Shown here: piece by piece, positions 7,452 to 16,061 of the stretch
Layout: the number at the start of each line of letters is the position of its first letter
How positions within the stretch are numbered: the first letter of the stretch is position 1
DNA from: Acaudatibacter sp036267835
Lineage (GTDB): Bacteria; Pseudomonadota; Alphaproteobacteria; Caulobacterales; Caulobacteraceae
Direction: 5' to 3'
Length of the DNA stretch: 64,000 nt
NCBI GenBank assembly: GCA_036267835.1
Contig: DATAVF010000056.1
Coordinates: 17,863-81,862, forward strand
Position numbers and translations under genes: made by a program
Notes under the pieces: generated by a model
What the model was told of the DNA's origin: nothing
Seen by the model: the letters and a program-made list of their open reading frames with translations, nothing else
The model's database searches: none

Positions 7452-9865
7452 CCGACACGACCGGACGGCCGGCCTTTGGCGGCTTCGCCTCGCTCTTCCT
7501 CGTGTCCGCCGCTTCGGTCGGCTACGAGATCGCGCTGACCCGCTACTTCGCCGTCGCGAAGTGGTCGGAGTACGGCTACTGGGTCATCTCCATCGTGATG
7601 GTGGGGCTGGCGCTGAGCGGCGTCGCCGTCGCCCTCTTCCGCGACCACCTGGTGAAGTGGGGCGCGGGGCTGCAAGCCTTCCTGCCGGCCGCCCTGGTGA
7701 TCGCCGGCGGCGGCGGCTACTTCCTCGCCACCCGCAACCCGTTCAACCCGCTGGAGCTGCAGAACCAGGTCACCCTGGTCCCGCAACTGGGCTACATCGC
7801 GCTCTACTACCTCGACCTGCTGCCGTTCTACTTCCTGACCGGGCTCTTCATCTCGCTGAGCTTCGTACTCAACGCCAACCGGATCAGCACGGTCTACGCC
7901 AGCGACCTGGCCGGGGCCGGCGCGGGCGCCGCGGCGGTGCTGCTGCTGATGTTCGTGCTGCACCCCTTCACCCTGGCCCCGGCCCTGCTGGCGCCAATCG
8001 CGCTGGCGGCGCTCTTCAGCCAGCGCTGGCGCCTCTTCGCCGGCGTCGCCGCCGTCGCTGCCCTGGCCGCCACCGAGACCTTGCTGGTGCTTGGGCCGCA
8101 GCCGCAGATCAACGACTTCAAGGCCGTCTACGCCCCGCTGCACACCCAGGGCGCCGTGGTGATGGCCGAAACCCGTTCGCCCAGCGGCGACTACCTGCAG
8201 CTGAACGACTTCACCGAGCGCGTCGACACCGACATTTCCAACAACGCCGGCATGATGAACGTGCCGGGCCCGCCGCTGACCTACGGCCTCTACCGCGACG
8301 GCGCCCGCATCGCCGCCATCCCCCGGCCCGGCCCGCTCGATGTGCGCTACGCTTCAGCCACCCTGGCCAGCGTCCCTTACCTGTTGCGGCCCGCGCCACG
8401 GGTGCTGCTGGTCGGCGCGTCGGGCGGCTTCCGCGTCGGCGAGCTGCTGAGCCTGGGCGCGGCGCATGTCGACGTGACCGAGAACGAGCCGGTGCTGCGC
8501 GGCTACCTCGCTGACGGCGGCCGGCTCAGCGACCCGCGGGTGCGGCTGCTCAGCGTCGACCCGGTCGCCGCCGCCGGCGCCAATACCTACGACATCGTCG
8601 ACCTCTCTGAGGACTTCCTCGACTCGGCCGACGCCAACGGCAACGACTTCACCGCCGAGGCGGTCGCGGCCTATCTGCACGCCACCAGCGCCGACGGCAT
8701 CGTCTCCCTGCCGGTCGGCATCCGCGACTTCCCGGCCTACGCCCTGCGCATGCTGGCCACGGCCCGCGAGGGACTGCGCGAGGCCGGCGTCGCTGATCCG
8801 GCGACCCACATCCTGGTCTACCGCTCGGCCTGGAACGCCCGCATCCTGGTCTCGCGCACGCCGTTCAGCGCCGCGCGCATCGCCCAGTTGCGGGCCTGGT
8901 GCGACGACCGCTCGTTCGACGTTTCCTACTACCCCGGCATGGACCTCGCGGCGTCCAAGGCCGGCATCTACAACGACCTGCCGGCGGTCTCCTTCGACAA
9001 GGGCGTGGTCGAATCCAGCGCCACGGCCGACGACGCCATCGCCGACGAGGCCCAGGCCGTCATCGCCAACCGCGCCACCCCGTCCGGCGCCGCCTTCCAG
9101 CTGACCCCGATCACCGCCGACCGGCCGTATTACTACGCCGTGCTGCGCCTCTCCGACCTCGGCGCCATCGCCAAGCGCCTGGAGATCCTGCCGCAGCAGG
9201 AGATCGGCGCCCTGGTGAACCTGGCGGTGCTGGGCCAGTCGATCGTCTTCGCCCTGATCGTGCTGGCGACGCCCCTCCTGGCGCGGCGCAAGTTCCGGCC
9301 GGGCGGCAATCTCGCCAAACCCGTCGCCTATTTCTCGGCGCTGGGGCTCGGGTTCCTGCTGATCGAGATCTTCCTGATCGAGAAAGCCGCCTTCTACCTT
9401 GGCGACCGCACCAGCGCCTTCGCCCTGATCCTGACCTCGATGCTGGTCTTCTCCGGCGTCGGCAGCGCCATTTCCGGCCGTTTCGCCACCGTGCCGCGGC
9501 GCGGACTGATGCTGGCCACGGGCCTGGTGCTTATCTGGCTGATGTTGATGTTCGTCGCCACCCAGCCGGTGATGCTGGCGACCCTCGGCCTGCCCTGGGC
9601 GGCGCGCGCGGCCCTGCTGCTGGTGTTCCTCGCGCCGCTTTCGATCGCGCTCGGCCTGCCCTTCCCGCTCGGCCTCAGCCGCATCGAGAAAGACAGCCAG
9701 CTGCCCTGGGCCTGGGCGCTGAACGGCGCTTTCTCCGTGGTCGCCACGCCCGTCGCCAACCTGATGACGCGCGAGACCGGCCTCGGCTCGCTGCTCCTCG
9801 CTGCAGCAACGCTTTATATGATCAGCTACCTTGTCTTCCCAACACCATCGAAAGCGGCCTCATGA
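7448..9865 (+). CDS. Membrane-embedded spermidine-synthase-like (SAM-fold) protein
   Basis: An 805-residue polytopic protein. Residues of about 1-220 form a first block of membrane helices. A soluble domain follows with a Rossmann SAM-binding motif, VLLVGASGGFRVGELL, near residue 320, then YDIVDLSEDF and a spermidine-synthase-like core. A second helical block ends the protein (about 565-800). Large bacterial proteins with this layout are annotated as spermidine synthase-like, but the strict polyamine-synthase Asp motif is not clear: VTENEP is present where an acidic ribose-binding strand is expected. It may bind decarboxylated SAM, SAM or neither. The start ATG overlaps the hydrolase stop, and its own stop overlaps the next start by ATGA. 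Confidence 0.75.
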   Translation: MTDTTGRPAFGGFASLFLVSAASVGYEIALTRYFAVAKWSEYGYWVISIVMVGLALSGVAVALFRDHLVKWGAGLQAFLPAALVIAGGGGYFLATRNPFNPLELQNQVTLVPQLGYIALYYLDLLPFYFLTGLFISLSFVLNANRISTVYASDLAGAGAGAAAVLLLMFVLHPFTLAPALLAPIALAALFSQRWRLFAGVAAVAALAATETLLVLGPQPQINDFKAVYAPLHTQGAVVMAETRSPSGDYLQLNDFTERVDTDISNNAGMMNVPGPPLTYGLYRDGARIAAIPRPGPLDVRYASATLASVPYLLRPAPRVLLVGASGGFRVGELLSLGAAHVDVTENEPVLRGYLADGGRLSDPRVRLLSVDPVAAAGANTYDIVDLSEDFLDSADANGNDFTAEAVAAYLHATSADGIVSLPVGIRDFPAYALRMLATAREGLREAGVADPATHILVYRSAWNARILVSRTPFSAARIAQLRAWCDDRSFDVSYYPGMDLAASKAGIYNDLPAVSFDKGVVESSATADDAIADEAQAVIANRATPSGAAFQLTPITADRPYYYAVLRLSDLGAIAKRLEILPQQEIGALVNLAVLGQSIVFALIVLATPLLARRKFRPGGNLAKPVAYFSALGLGFLLIEIFLIEKAAFYLGDRTSAFALILTSMLVFSGVGSAISGRFATVPRRGLMLATGLVLIWLMLMFVATQPVMLATLGLPWAARAALLLVFLAPLSIALGLPFPLGLSRIEKDSQLPWAWALNGAFSVVATPVANLMTRETGLGSLLLAAATLYMISYLVFPTPSKAAS

Positions 9866-10815
9866 CGTCACAGCCTCTGGTCCTCAACCGGCGCAACCTG
9901 ATGGGCGCCAGCGCGGCCTTCGCCGCGGCCGGCCTTGCCTCGTGCGGCCCCGGCCCGCTGACCCCGATCACCAACAGCGCAGCCAGCAACGCCGCGACCA
10001 ACGTCGCCGCCGGGCCGGCGCTGCCGGCGCCGCCGGCCAACTGGACGCGCGAGGCGTTCGAGGCGGCGATGCAGGCCTCCGGCCGCCCGGCCAAGATCAC
10101 CGACGCGGAGTTCGCCGCCATCCAGGCCCGCAAGGTCACGGCTCTGAAGCGGATCGAGGACTACCTGACCCAGCGCCTGCAGAGCGCCGACCCCAATGTG
10201 ATGGCCGCCTTCCAGGCCATCCCGCGCGAGTACTACCACTACGACTACGCCAACCACGTCGCCTCGCCGACCGTGGCCTATGAAGACGACCCCAAGCCCT
10301 GGGCGCTCGGCTTCGGCTCGGCCCTGTCGGACTACCTGGGCCAGGCCTACATGACCCAGGTCTGCGCCCCGAAGCCCGGCGACGTGACGCTGGAGATCGG
10401 CACCGGCAGCGGCTTCCAGAGCTCGATGCTGTCGCGCATCGTCAGCCGCGCCTACTCGATCGAGATCATCCAGCCTCTGGGCGCGGCGGTGGGCAAGATC
10501 TTCGCCCCGCTGGGATATACCAACATCACCTCCCGCGTCGGCGACGGCTACTTCGGCTGGCCCGAGGTGAAGGATGGCTTCGACATCATCATCTTCACCT
10601 GCGCCGCCCAGTACGCGCCGCCGGAGGTGCTGAAGCAGCTCAAGCCGGGCGGCCGGATGCTGATCCCGATCGGCCAGCCCTTCAAGCGCGGCCAAGTGCT
10701 CTACGTCTACACCAAGGACGCCAACGGCAAGATCCACTCGCGCCGCGACGTTGGCGTGTTCTTCATCCCGATGACCGGCACGATGATGAACACACCCAAG
10801 CCCGCCGGGGTGTAA
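9862..10815 (+). CDS. Protein-L-isoaspartate O-methyltransferase-like putative lipoprotein
   Basis: A 317-residue PCMT-family methyltransferase. The SAM motif is VTLEIGTGSGFQSSML, preceded by the family stretch SDYLGQAYMTQ and followed by YSIEIIQPL and LKPGGRMLIPIG. PCMT enzymes repair isoaspartyl residues in damaged proteins. The N-terminus is unusual: Arg10-Arg11-Asn-Leu-Met resembles a Tat twin-arginine motif, followed by a short hydrophobic run ending in a lipobox LASC with Cys28, then an Ala/Asn/Pro-rich linker. That predicts export and lipid anchoring, odd for a SAM-dependent enzyme. The frame is open far upstream, but the ATG at 9862 overlaps the previous stop and begins this signal. 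Confidence 0.82.
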   Translation: MTSQPLVLNRRNLMGASAAFAAAGLASCGPGPLTPITNSAASNAATNVAAGPALPAPPANWTREAFEAAMQASGRPAKITDAEFAAIQARKVTALKRIEDYLTQRLQSADPNVMAAFQAIPREYYHYDYANHVASPTVAYEDDPKPWALGFGSALSDYLGQAYMTQVCAPKPGDVTLEIGTGSGFQSSMLSRIVSRAYSIEIIQPLGAAVGKIFAPLGYTNITSRVGDGYFGWPEVKDGFDIIIFTCAAQYAPPEVLKQLKPGGRMLIPIGQPFKRGQVLYVYTKDANGKIHSRRDVGVFFIPMTGTMMNTPKPAGV

Positions 10816-10849
10816 GCTCGCCCGGCAAGCGTCTGGTGAGGAGTAGCCC

Positions 10850-11965
10850 GTGCCGCTGGTTGTCGACTGCGACTCGCACGTCATGGAGCCTGCCGACCTC
10901 TGGCAGACCTACCTGGAGCCGCGCTTCCGCGACCGGGCGATCCGCATCGAGCGGCGCGAGGGCGTCGAGCACCTGATCATCGGCGAGGAGAGCGTGCTCT
11001 CCGGCGTGCTGGCGGGGCTGGGCGGCGCGCATCTCGACCGCAAGGGCCTGTTCGGCGCCGGCATGACCTATGCCGACGGCTGCGAGCCGGCGAGCTACGT
11101 GCCCGTGGCCCGCGCCAAGATGCTCGACGCCTGGGGCGTCGACGTGGGCGTGCTCTTCCCGACCATCGGCATCCTGCCTTTCCCGACCGAGGACGTGGAG
11201 CTCGCTTCAGCGTACTGCCGCGCCTACAACCGCTGGCAGGCGGAGTTCCACGAAGGCGCGCCGGGCCGCGTCGCGCCGATCGCCGCGGTGAACTGGCGCG
11301 ATGTCGATGGCGCCGTCGCCGAGCTGCGGACCTGCATCAAGGCCGGGTTCAAGGGCCTCTTCGTGCCGCCCGAGGTGGTGGACGGCCACCGCCCCGGCGA
11401 AGCGCACTTCGATCCGATCTGGCGGGTGTGCGAGGACGCCGGCATCCCCGGCTGCCTGCACGTGGTGGTGCGCTTTTCCGGCGGCGGCGGGGCGTTCGGC
11501 CAGTGGCACACGACGCGGCCGGGCAGCGTCTTCTCGTTCGGCATGGGCGCCACCGGCCAGCTGATCCCGGCGATGGCGAGCCTGGTCACCGACCTCGTGT
11601 TCGAGCGCTTCCCGGCCCTGAAGATCGTCAGCGTCGAGGCCGGCTGCGGCTATGCCGCCTACCTGATGGACCGCCTCGACGAGAAGCACGACATCCTGCG
11701 GGCGATGCTGCCCGAGCCGATGCGGCTGAAGCCCAGCGACTACATCCGCCGCAACTGCTGGTTCGTCGCCGAACCCGACGAGCGCACCATCGGCGCCATG
11801 CTCGACCTGGTCGGCGAGGACAAGATCCTCTGGGGCAGCGACTACCCCCACGTCGACTCCACCCTCGACGCCCCGAACATCATCCGCCGCTCCCTGGCCG
11901 GGCTGTCGCCGCAGCGGCAGGCGGCGGTGCTGGGCGAGAATGCGCGGAAGGTGTTCGACCTCTGA
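10850..11965 (+). CDS. Amidohydrolase-2 family metal-dependent hydrolase
   Basis: A 371-residue TIM-barrel hydrolase or decarboxylase of the amidohydrolase 2 (ACMSD-like) family. The first strand carries DCDSHVMEP. Later barrel segments include KGLFVPPEVV, GCLHVVVRFSGG and a final ILWGSDYPHVDS with the metal-ligand Asp. The usual HxH on strand one is replaced by DSH, as in many members of this clade, which tend to be found with acyl-CoA or aromatic catabolism genes. GTG at 10850 is supported by TGAGGAG at 10837-10843. It is followed by a hairpin shared with the converging antiporter gene. The substrate is unknown. Confidence 0.87.
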   Translation: MPLVVDCDSHVMEPADLWQTYLEPRFRDRAIRIERREGVEHLIIGEESVLSGVLAGLGGAHLDRKGLFGAGMTYADGCEPASYVPVARAKMLDAWGVDVGVLFPTIGILPFPTEDVELASAYCRAYNRWQAEFHEGAPGRVAPIAAVNWRDVDGAVAELRTCIKAGFKGLFVPPEVVDGHRPGEAHFDPIWRVCEDAGIPGCLHVVVRFSGGGGAFGQWHTTRPGSVFSFGMGATGQLIPAMASLVTDLVFERFPALKIVSVEAGCGYAAYLMDRLDEKHDILRAMLPEPMRLKPSDYIRRNCWFVAEPDERTIGAMLDLVGEDKILWGSDYPHVDSTLDAPNIIRRSLAGLSPQRQAAVLGENARKVFDL

Positions 11966-11968
11966 CTC

Positions 11969-11989
11969 CCTTCTCCCGCCGGGAGAAGG
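11969..11989. terminator. Palindromic hairpin between convergent genes
   Basis: A near-perfect inverted repeat, CCTTCTCCC / GGGAGAAGG with a three-base loop, fills the 24-base gap between the amidohydrolase stop (11965) and the DsbA-NhaA stop (11990). It can fold on either strand, so it could end transcription from both sides. A U-tract is absent. The same core occurs at 40331-40359, also between two convergent genes. Confidence 0.6.
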
Positions 11990-13861
11990 CTACTTGGTCT
12001 TCGTCGCCGCCCGCGGGCTCAGGTACAGGATCGTCACCCCCAGCGCGGCGCTGAGCACCGAGCCGCCGAGGACGCCGATCTTGGCGATGGCGGCGTAAGG
12101 GCCGTGGGGGAAGGCCTGGTCGGCCATCAGGAGGGAGAAGGTGTCGCCGAAGCCGCAGAGGCACGCGGCGCCCATGAAGGCGGTCAGGGTGACGCCCTCG
12201 GGCGCCAGGGCGATCTTGGCCTTCACCGCGGCGAAGGAGGCGAGGCCGATGCCCAACGGCTTGCCGATGGCCAGGCCCAGGATCACCCCGGCCAGAACCC
12301 CCGGCCCGCCCTTGACGAAGACATTGGCCGCCAACGGGATGCCGGCCGCGGAGAAGGCGAAGAGCGGCAGCACGAGGTAGTTGGACCAGGGCGCCACCGC
12401 CCGCTCGACGCTCTCGGCCGGCGACAGCAGCCGGTCGGCGGCGGCCGAGAGGTTGCGGCTGGCCCATTCCCAGACCGGCTCCTGGTCGAGGCGGCGGGTC
12501 TCGTCGCCCTTGCGGCGCAGCTCCTTCTCGGCGTGTTCGAGCTCGGAGAGGGCGGTCGCCGCCTGGGCCAGCAAGGGCGCGGCGGAAGGCGTTGGCCGGG
12601 TGGGCAGGAACACCGCCAGCAGCACGCCGGCCAGCGCCGCCTCGACGCCGGCGATGTGCAGCGAGAGCCAGAGCGCCGCCGTCACCACGAGGTAGGGCCA
12701 GATGGTGTAGACCCGCCAGCGGTTCAGCGTCGCCAGGGCGCCAACGGCCAGCGCCGCCCCGATCAGCCAGACCGGATGGAAGTCGCGCGGGTAGAAGATC
12801 GCCAGGATCAGGATCGAGAGGATGTCGTCCATCACCGAATAGGCCGCGACGAACACCTTCAGCCCCGCCCCGGCCCGCTTGCCCAGCACCGCCAATATGC
12901 CGAGGGCGAAGGCGATGTTCGTCGCCGTTGGGATCGACCAGCCGGGCGCCGTGTGACCCGGGTTCAGCGCCAGGTAGATGGCCGCCGGCCCGAGCGTACC
13001 GCCAATGGCGGCCACCACGGGCAACAGCGCCGCGCGCCAGTCGGTGAGCGCGCCGGAGGTCATCTCGCGGCGGATCTCCAGGCCCACCAGCAGGAAGAAC
13101 ACCGAGAGCAGCCCGTCGGACAGCCAGTCGCTCACCGACAGCACCAGCGCGGATTTCGGCGGGCCGATGCCGAGCGGGGTGTCGACGAAGCTCTGGTAGA
13201 GCGAGGCCAGTGGGGTGTTGGCGCAGGCGAGCGCCGCCACCGCCGCGATCAGGAGCACGATGCCGGCGCTGGCCGGCAGGCTGGCGAAGGCGCGGGCGGT
13301 GTTGCGCACCCGGGCGCCCACGGGCTTGTCCACCGCCTCCAGCATGGCGTGGAAATCCCAGGCGCCGTCATAGCGCACGCCGTCGACGTAGATGGTGGGC
13401 GTCGCCTTCACGTCGTTGGCGTGGCCGTCGGCCAGGTCCTCGTCGACCCGGGCGGCGGTTTCGGGGCTGGCGAGGTCGCGCTCGAAGCGGGGCATGTCGA
13501 GCTGCAGCTGGCCGGCCATCTGGGGCACCTGCGCCTCGCCCACCGGCAGCTCGTGCTCGTAGATGGCGTCGTGCATTTCCCAGAACTTGCCCTGGTCGCC
13601 CGCCGCCTCGGCGGCGCGCGCCAGCAGGGTGCTACCGGGATGGATGCGCTCGTTGGGGAACTGGCGGAAACCGTAGACCATCCGCGAACCCAGGGTCCGC
13701 CGCAGCCGCTCCAGCACCCGCCGCAGCCGCCGGCAGTAGGGGCAGAGGTAGTCGCCGTAGACCACCACGTCGATGGCGTCCTCGCCCGCCCCGCCGCGGG
13801 CGTGGTCGCGCTCCCGATCAAAGGGCCGCAGCAGCCGGCGCTCCGCGCCCTCCTCACTCAT
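11990..13861 (-). CDS. nhaA: DsbA-like domain fused to NhaA-type Na+/H+ antiporter
   Basis: A 623-residue fusion. Residues 30-180 are a DsbA/FrnE-type thioredoxin fold with CPYC at 40-43 and cis-Pro155 (KATPTIYVDG). No signal precedes it, so it should face the cytoplasm. Residues 195-620 are an NhaA antiporter with the paired Asp345-Asp346 (SVMDDI) and Lys534 in GKPLGI. Two positions differ from E. coli NhaA. ATDIAF, with Asp133, is here TATNIAF (Asn315). The GFTMS-type helix near the end reads GFGDTFS, gaining Asp573. A long cytoplasmic loop (about 430-490) is also present. A start 22 codons earlier is open, but MSEEGAERR at 13861 is more likely. It is divergent from the TrxR-like gene, which has a redox theme. 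Confidence 0.9.
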   Translation of the reverse strand: MSEEGAERRLLRPFDRERDHARGGAGEDAIDVVVYGDYLCPYCRRLRRVLERLRRTLGSRMVYGFRQFPNERIHPGSTLLARAAEAAGDQGKFWEMHDAIYEHELPVGEAQVPQMAGQLQLDMPRFERDLASPETAARVDEDLADGHANDVKATPTIYVDGVRYDGAWDFHAMLEAVDKPVGARVRNTARAFASLPASAGIVLLIAAVAALACANTPLASLYQSFVDTPLGIGPPKSALVLSVSDWLSDGLLSVFFLLVGLEIRREMTSGALTDWRAALLPVVAAIGGTLGPAAIYLALNPGHTAPGWSIPTATNIAFALGILAVLGKRAGAGLKVFVAAYSVMDDILSILILAIFYPRDFHPVWLIGAALAVGALATLNRWRVYTIWPYLVVTAALWLSLHIAGVEAALAGVLLAVFLPTRPTPSAAPLLAQAATALSELEHAEKELRRKGDETRRLDQEPVWEWASRNLSAAADRLLSPAESVERAVAPWSNYLVLPLFAFSAAGIPLAANVFVKGGPGVLAGVILGLAIGKPLGIGLASFAAVKAKIALAPEGVTLTAFMGAACLCGFGDTFSLLMADQAFPHGPYAAIAKIGVLGGSVLSAALGVTILYLSPRAATKTK

Positions 13862-13955
13862 GCCGATGGTCTGCCCCGCCGCGCCATGCGCCACTCTACC
13901 GTTTTCAGGGCGCGGCGTCCTGTTCAAGCGCGGCGCGGCGCGCTAGCCATGCGCC

Positions 13956-15629
13956 ATGCCGAACCTGCCACCGAGCATCATGGAAACCCGTCGGGCCCAG
14001 ATGTTCCCGACCCTCTCCCCCGGCGAGATCGAGCGCATGCGGGGCTTCGGCCATGCGCGGGCCTACGCTGACGGCGAGGCCCTGGTGCAGGTCGGCGAGC
14101 GCGGCCACGGCATGACGGTGATCCTCTCCGGCGAGGTCTCGGTGACCCGCCGCGACGAGAACGGCTCGCACCCGCTGGTCGTCGTCCACGGGCCGGGCGC
14201 GTTCATGGGCGAGCTCGCCCAGCTCAGCGGCCGGCCGTCGCTGGTCGATACCCACGCCAAGGGCCAGGTCGAGGCGCTGGTGATGACGCCCGAAGCTCTG
14301 CGCGGCGTGCTGGTGGCCGAGGCCGACCTCGGCGAGAAGATCATGCGCGCCCTGATCCTGCGGCGCGTCGGGCTGATGGAGGTAGGCGCCGGCGGGCCGG
14401 TGATCGTTGGCCCCTCCGCCCACCCCGCCGTGCTGCGGCTGGCCGGCTTCCTCGATCGCAACAGCCACCCGCACGTGGTGCTCGACTCCGACAGCGACCC
14501 GGAGGCCAAGGCGCTGTTGGAACGGCTGCACGTGCCGCCGGGCGAGTGGCCGGTGGTGCTCTGCGCCGGCGGCCAGCTGCTGCGCAATCCGACCGACGTG
14601 CAGCTGGCGCGCTGCATCGGCCTGGTCGGCGAGATCGACCCGGACAAGGTCTACGACGTTGCCATCGTGGGCGCCGGGCCGGCCGGGCTGGCGGCGGCGG
14701 TGTATGCGGGCTCGGAGGGACTGTCGGCCCTGATGCTCGACTGCCGCGCCTTCGGCGGCCAGGCCGGCGCCTCGATGCGGATCGAGAACTACCTCGGCTT
14801 TCCCACCGGCATCACCGGCCAGGCGCTGATGGCGCGGGCCTTCAACCAGGCGCAGAAGTTCGGCGTCGAGACCGCCATCCCCGATCAGGTCGCCGGCCTC
14901 GATCCGCCCGAAGGGACCGGTCCGATCGGGGTGCGGCTGACCAGCGGCGAGCACGTGCACGCCCGCTCGGTGGTGGTGGCCAGCGGCGCGCTCTACCGCC
15001 GGCTCGACGCGCCCGGCTTGCGCGACTGCGAAGCGGCCTCGGTGCACTACTGGGCCTCGCCGCTGGAGGCGCGGCTCTGCGCCGGTCAGGAAGTGGCGCT
15101 GGTGGGCGCCGGCAATTCCGCCGGCCAGGCGGTGGCCTACCTCGCCGGCCACGCGGCCAAGGTCTGGATGCTGGTGCGGGGGCCCGGCCTGGCCGCGACC
15201 ATGTCCAACTACCTGGTCGAGCGCATCCATGCCCTGCCCAACGTCGAGCTGCTCACCGACACCGTGGTCACCGGCATGGAGAGCCGCGAGGGCATGATGG
15301 AGGCGCTGCGCTGGCGCACCGGCAACGGGCCGGAGACGCGGCGAGAGATGCGCAACATCTTCCTCTTCATCGGCGCCGATCCCAACACCGAGTGGCTGGA
15401 GGGGTCGGGCCTGAAGATGGGCGCGAAGGGCTTCGTGCTGACCGGCCCCGACGCGGCGCTGGGGCGCGGGCCGCTGGAGACCAGCCGGCCCGGCGTCTTC
15501 GCCATCGGCGACGTGCGCGCCGGCTCGGTCAAGCGCGTCGCAGCGGCCGTGGGCGAAGGCGCGCAGGTGGTGGCCGCCATCCACGCCCACCTCGCCCACC
15601 CCAACACGCCTGCCCCGCCCGGCCGCTGA
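13956..15629 (+). CDS. cNMP-binding-like domain / thioredoxin-reductase-like flavoprotein
   Basis: A 557-residue, three-part protein. Residues 18-125 match a cyclic-nucleotide-binding fold (FMGELAQLSG), though the Arg that holds the nucleotide phosphate in CRP-type proteins is not visible in the following SLVDTHA. Residues 148-215 look like a small thioredoxin/glutaredoxin-like module without cysteines. Residues 233-545 are a TrxR-type FAD/NADPH oxidoreductase with GAGPAG at 239-244 and VGAGNSAG at 383-390. Where E. coli TrxR has the redox CATC, this protein has WASP at 366-369, so it cannot reduce disulfides by the normal route. It is likely co-transcribed with the ZnF-UBP gene 12 bases downstream and divergent from the DsbA-NhaA gene. 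Confidence 0.88.
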   Translation: MPNLPPSIMETRRAQMFPTLSPGEIERMRGFGHARAYADGEALVQVGERGHGMTVILSGEVSVTRRDENGSHPLVVVHGPGAFMGELAQLSGRPSLVDTHAKGQVEALVMTPEALRGVLVAEADLGEKIMRALILRRVGLMEVGAGGPVIVGPSAHPAVLRLAGFLDRNSHPHVVLDSDSDPEAKALLERLHVPPGEWPVVLCAGGQLLRNPTDVQLARCIGLVGEIDPDKVYDVAIVGAGPAGLAAAVYAGSEGLSALMLDCRAFGGQAGASMRIENYLGFPTGITGQALMARAFNQAQKFGVETAIPDQVAGLDPPEGTGPIGVRLTSGEHVHARSVVVASGALYRRLDAPGLRDCEAASVHYWASPLEARLCAGQEVALVGAGNSAGQAVAYLAGHAAKVWMLVRGPGLAATMSNYLVERIHALPNVELLTDTVVTGMESREGMMEALRWRTGNGPETRREMRNIFLFIGADPNTEWLEGSGLKMGAKGFVLTGPDAALGRGPLETSRPGVFAIGDVRAGSVKRVAAAVGEGAQVVAAIHAHLAHPNTPAPPGR

Positions 15630-15641
15630 AGGAGCCTAGCC

Positions 15642-15953
15642 ATGGTCGACGACGTCTGCACCCACGGCGATGACATCCGCACCGTGACGCCCAGCGCCCT
15701 CGGCTGCGAGGAGTGCCTGCAGATCGGCTCGCCCTGGGTGCACCTGCGCCTTTGCCGCCAGTGCGGCCACGTCGGCTGCTGCGACAGCTCGCCCAACCGC
15801 CACGCCACCAAGCACTTCCACGCCACCGGCCACCCGGTGATCGAAGGCTACGATCCGCCCGAAGGCTGGGGCTGGTGCTACGTCGACAACGTCATGCTCG
15901 ACCTCTCCGACCGCGCCACCCCCCAACGCGGCCCGATCCCCCGATACGTCTGA
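15642..15953 (+). CDS. UBP-type zinc-finger protein
   Basis: A 103-residue single-domain ZnF-UBP protein. The zinc ligands are visible in order: an N-terminal Cys/His pair (VCTHGD), CEEC, CRQCGH with CC, and the histidines of SSPNRHATKHFHATGHPVI, followed by the aromatic EGWGWCYVDN segment. In eukaryotes this finger binds the C-terminal tail of ubiquitin; bacteria lack ubiquitin, so the partner here is unknown. A good AAGGAG site (15629-15634) precedes the ATG and overlaps the stop of the TrxR-like gene, so the two are co-translated. The locus suggests a role in redox or antiporter control. Confidence 0.9.
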   Translation: MVDDVCTHGDDIRTVTPSALGCEECLQIGSPWVHLRLCRQCGHVGCCDSSPNRHATKHFHATGHPVIEGYDPPEGWGWCYVDNVMLDLSDRATPQRGPIPRYV

Positions 15954-16061
15954 CCAGAGACCCGCTCATCCTAGGACCGCCTGGCGAACGCCGGGACCCA
16001 GGCAGGCAGGTGTTGAAGGGGCGAGAGTCGGGCAGACGAGGACTCGCCGCGAGCCGGCAGC

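Noticed and set aside
12104..14071. A 655-codon open frame antisense to the DsbA-NhaA gene
   Set aside because: The product is rich in Arg, Gly, His and Gln with no fold or motif. It is the usual antisense shadow of a high-GC gene.
15954..16061. GCCTGG/CCAGGC pair after the zinc-finger gene as a terminator
   Set aside because: The stem is only six base pairs with a long loop; this is too weak to list as a feature.
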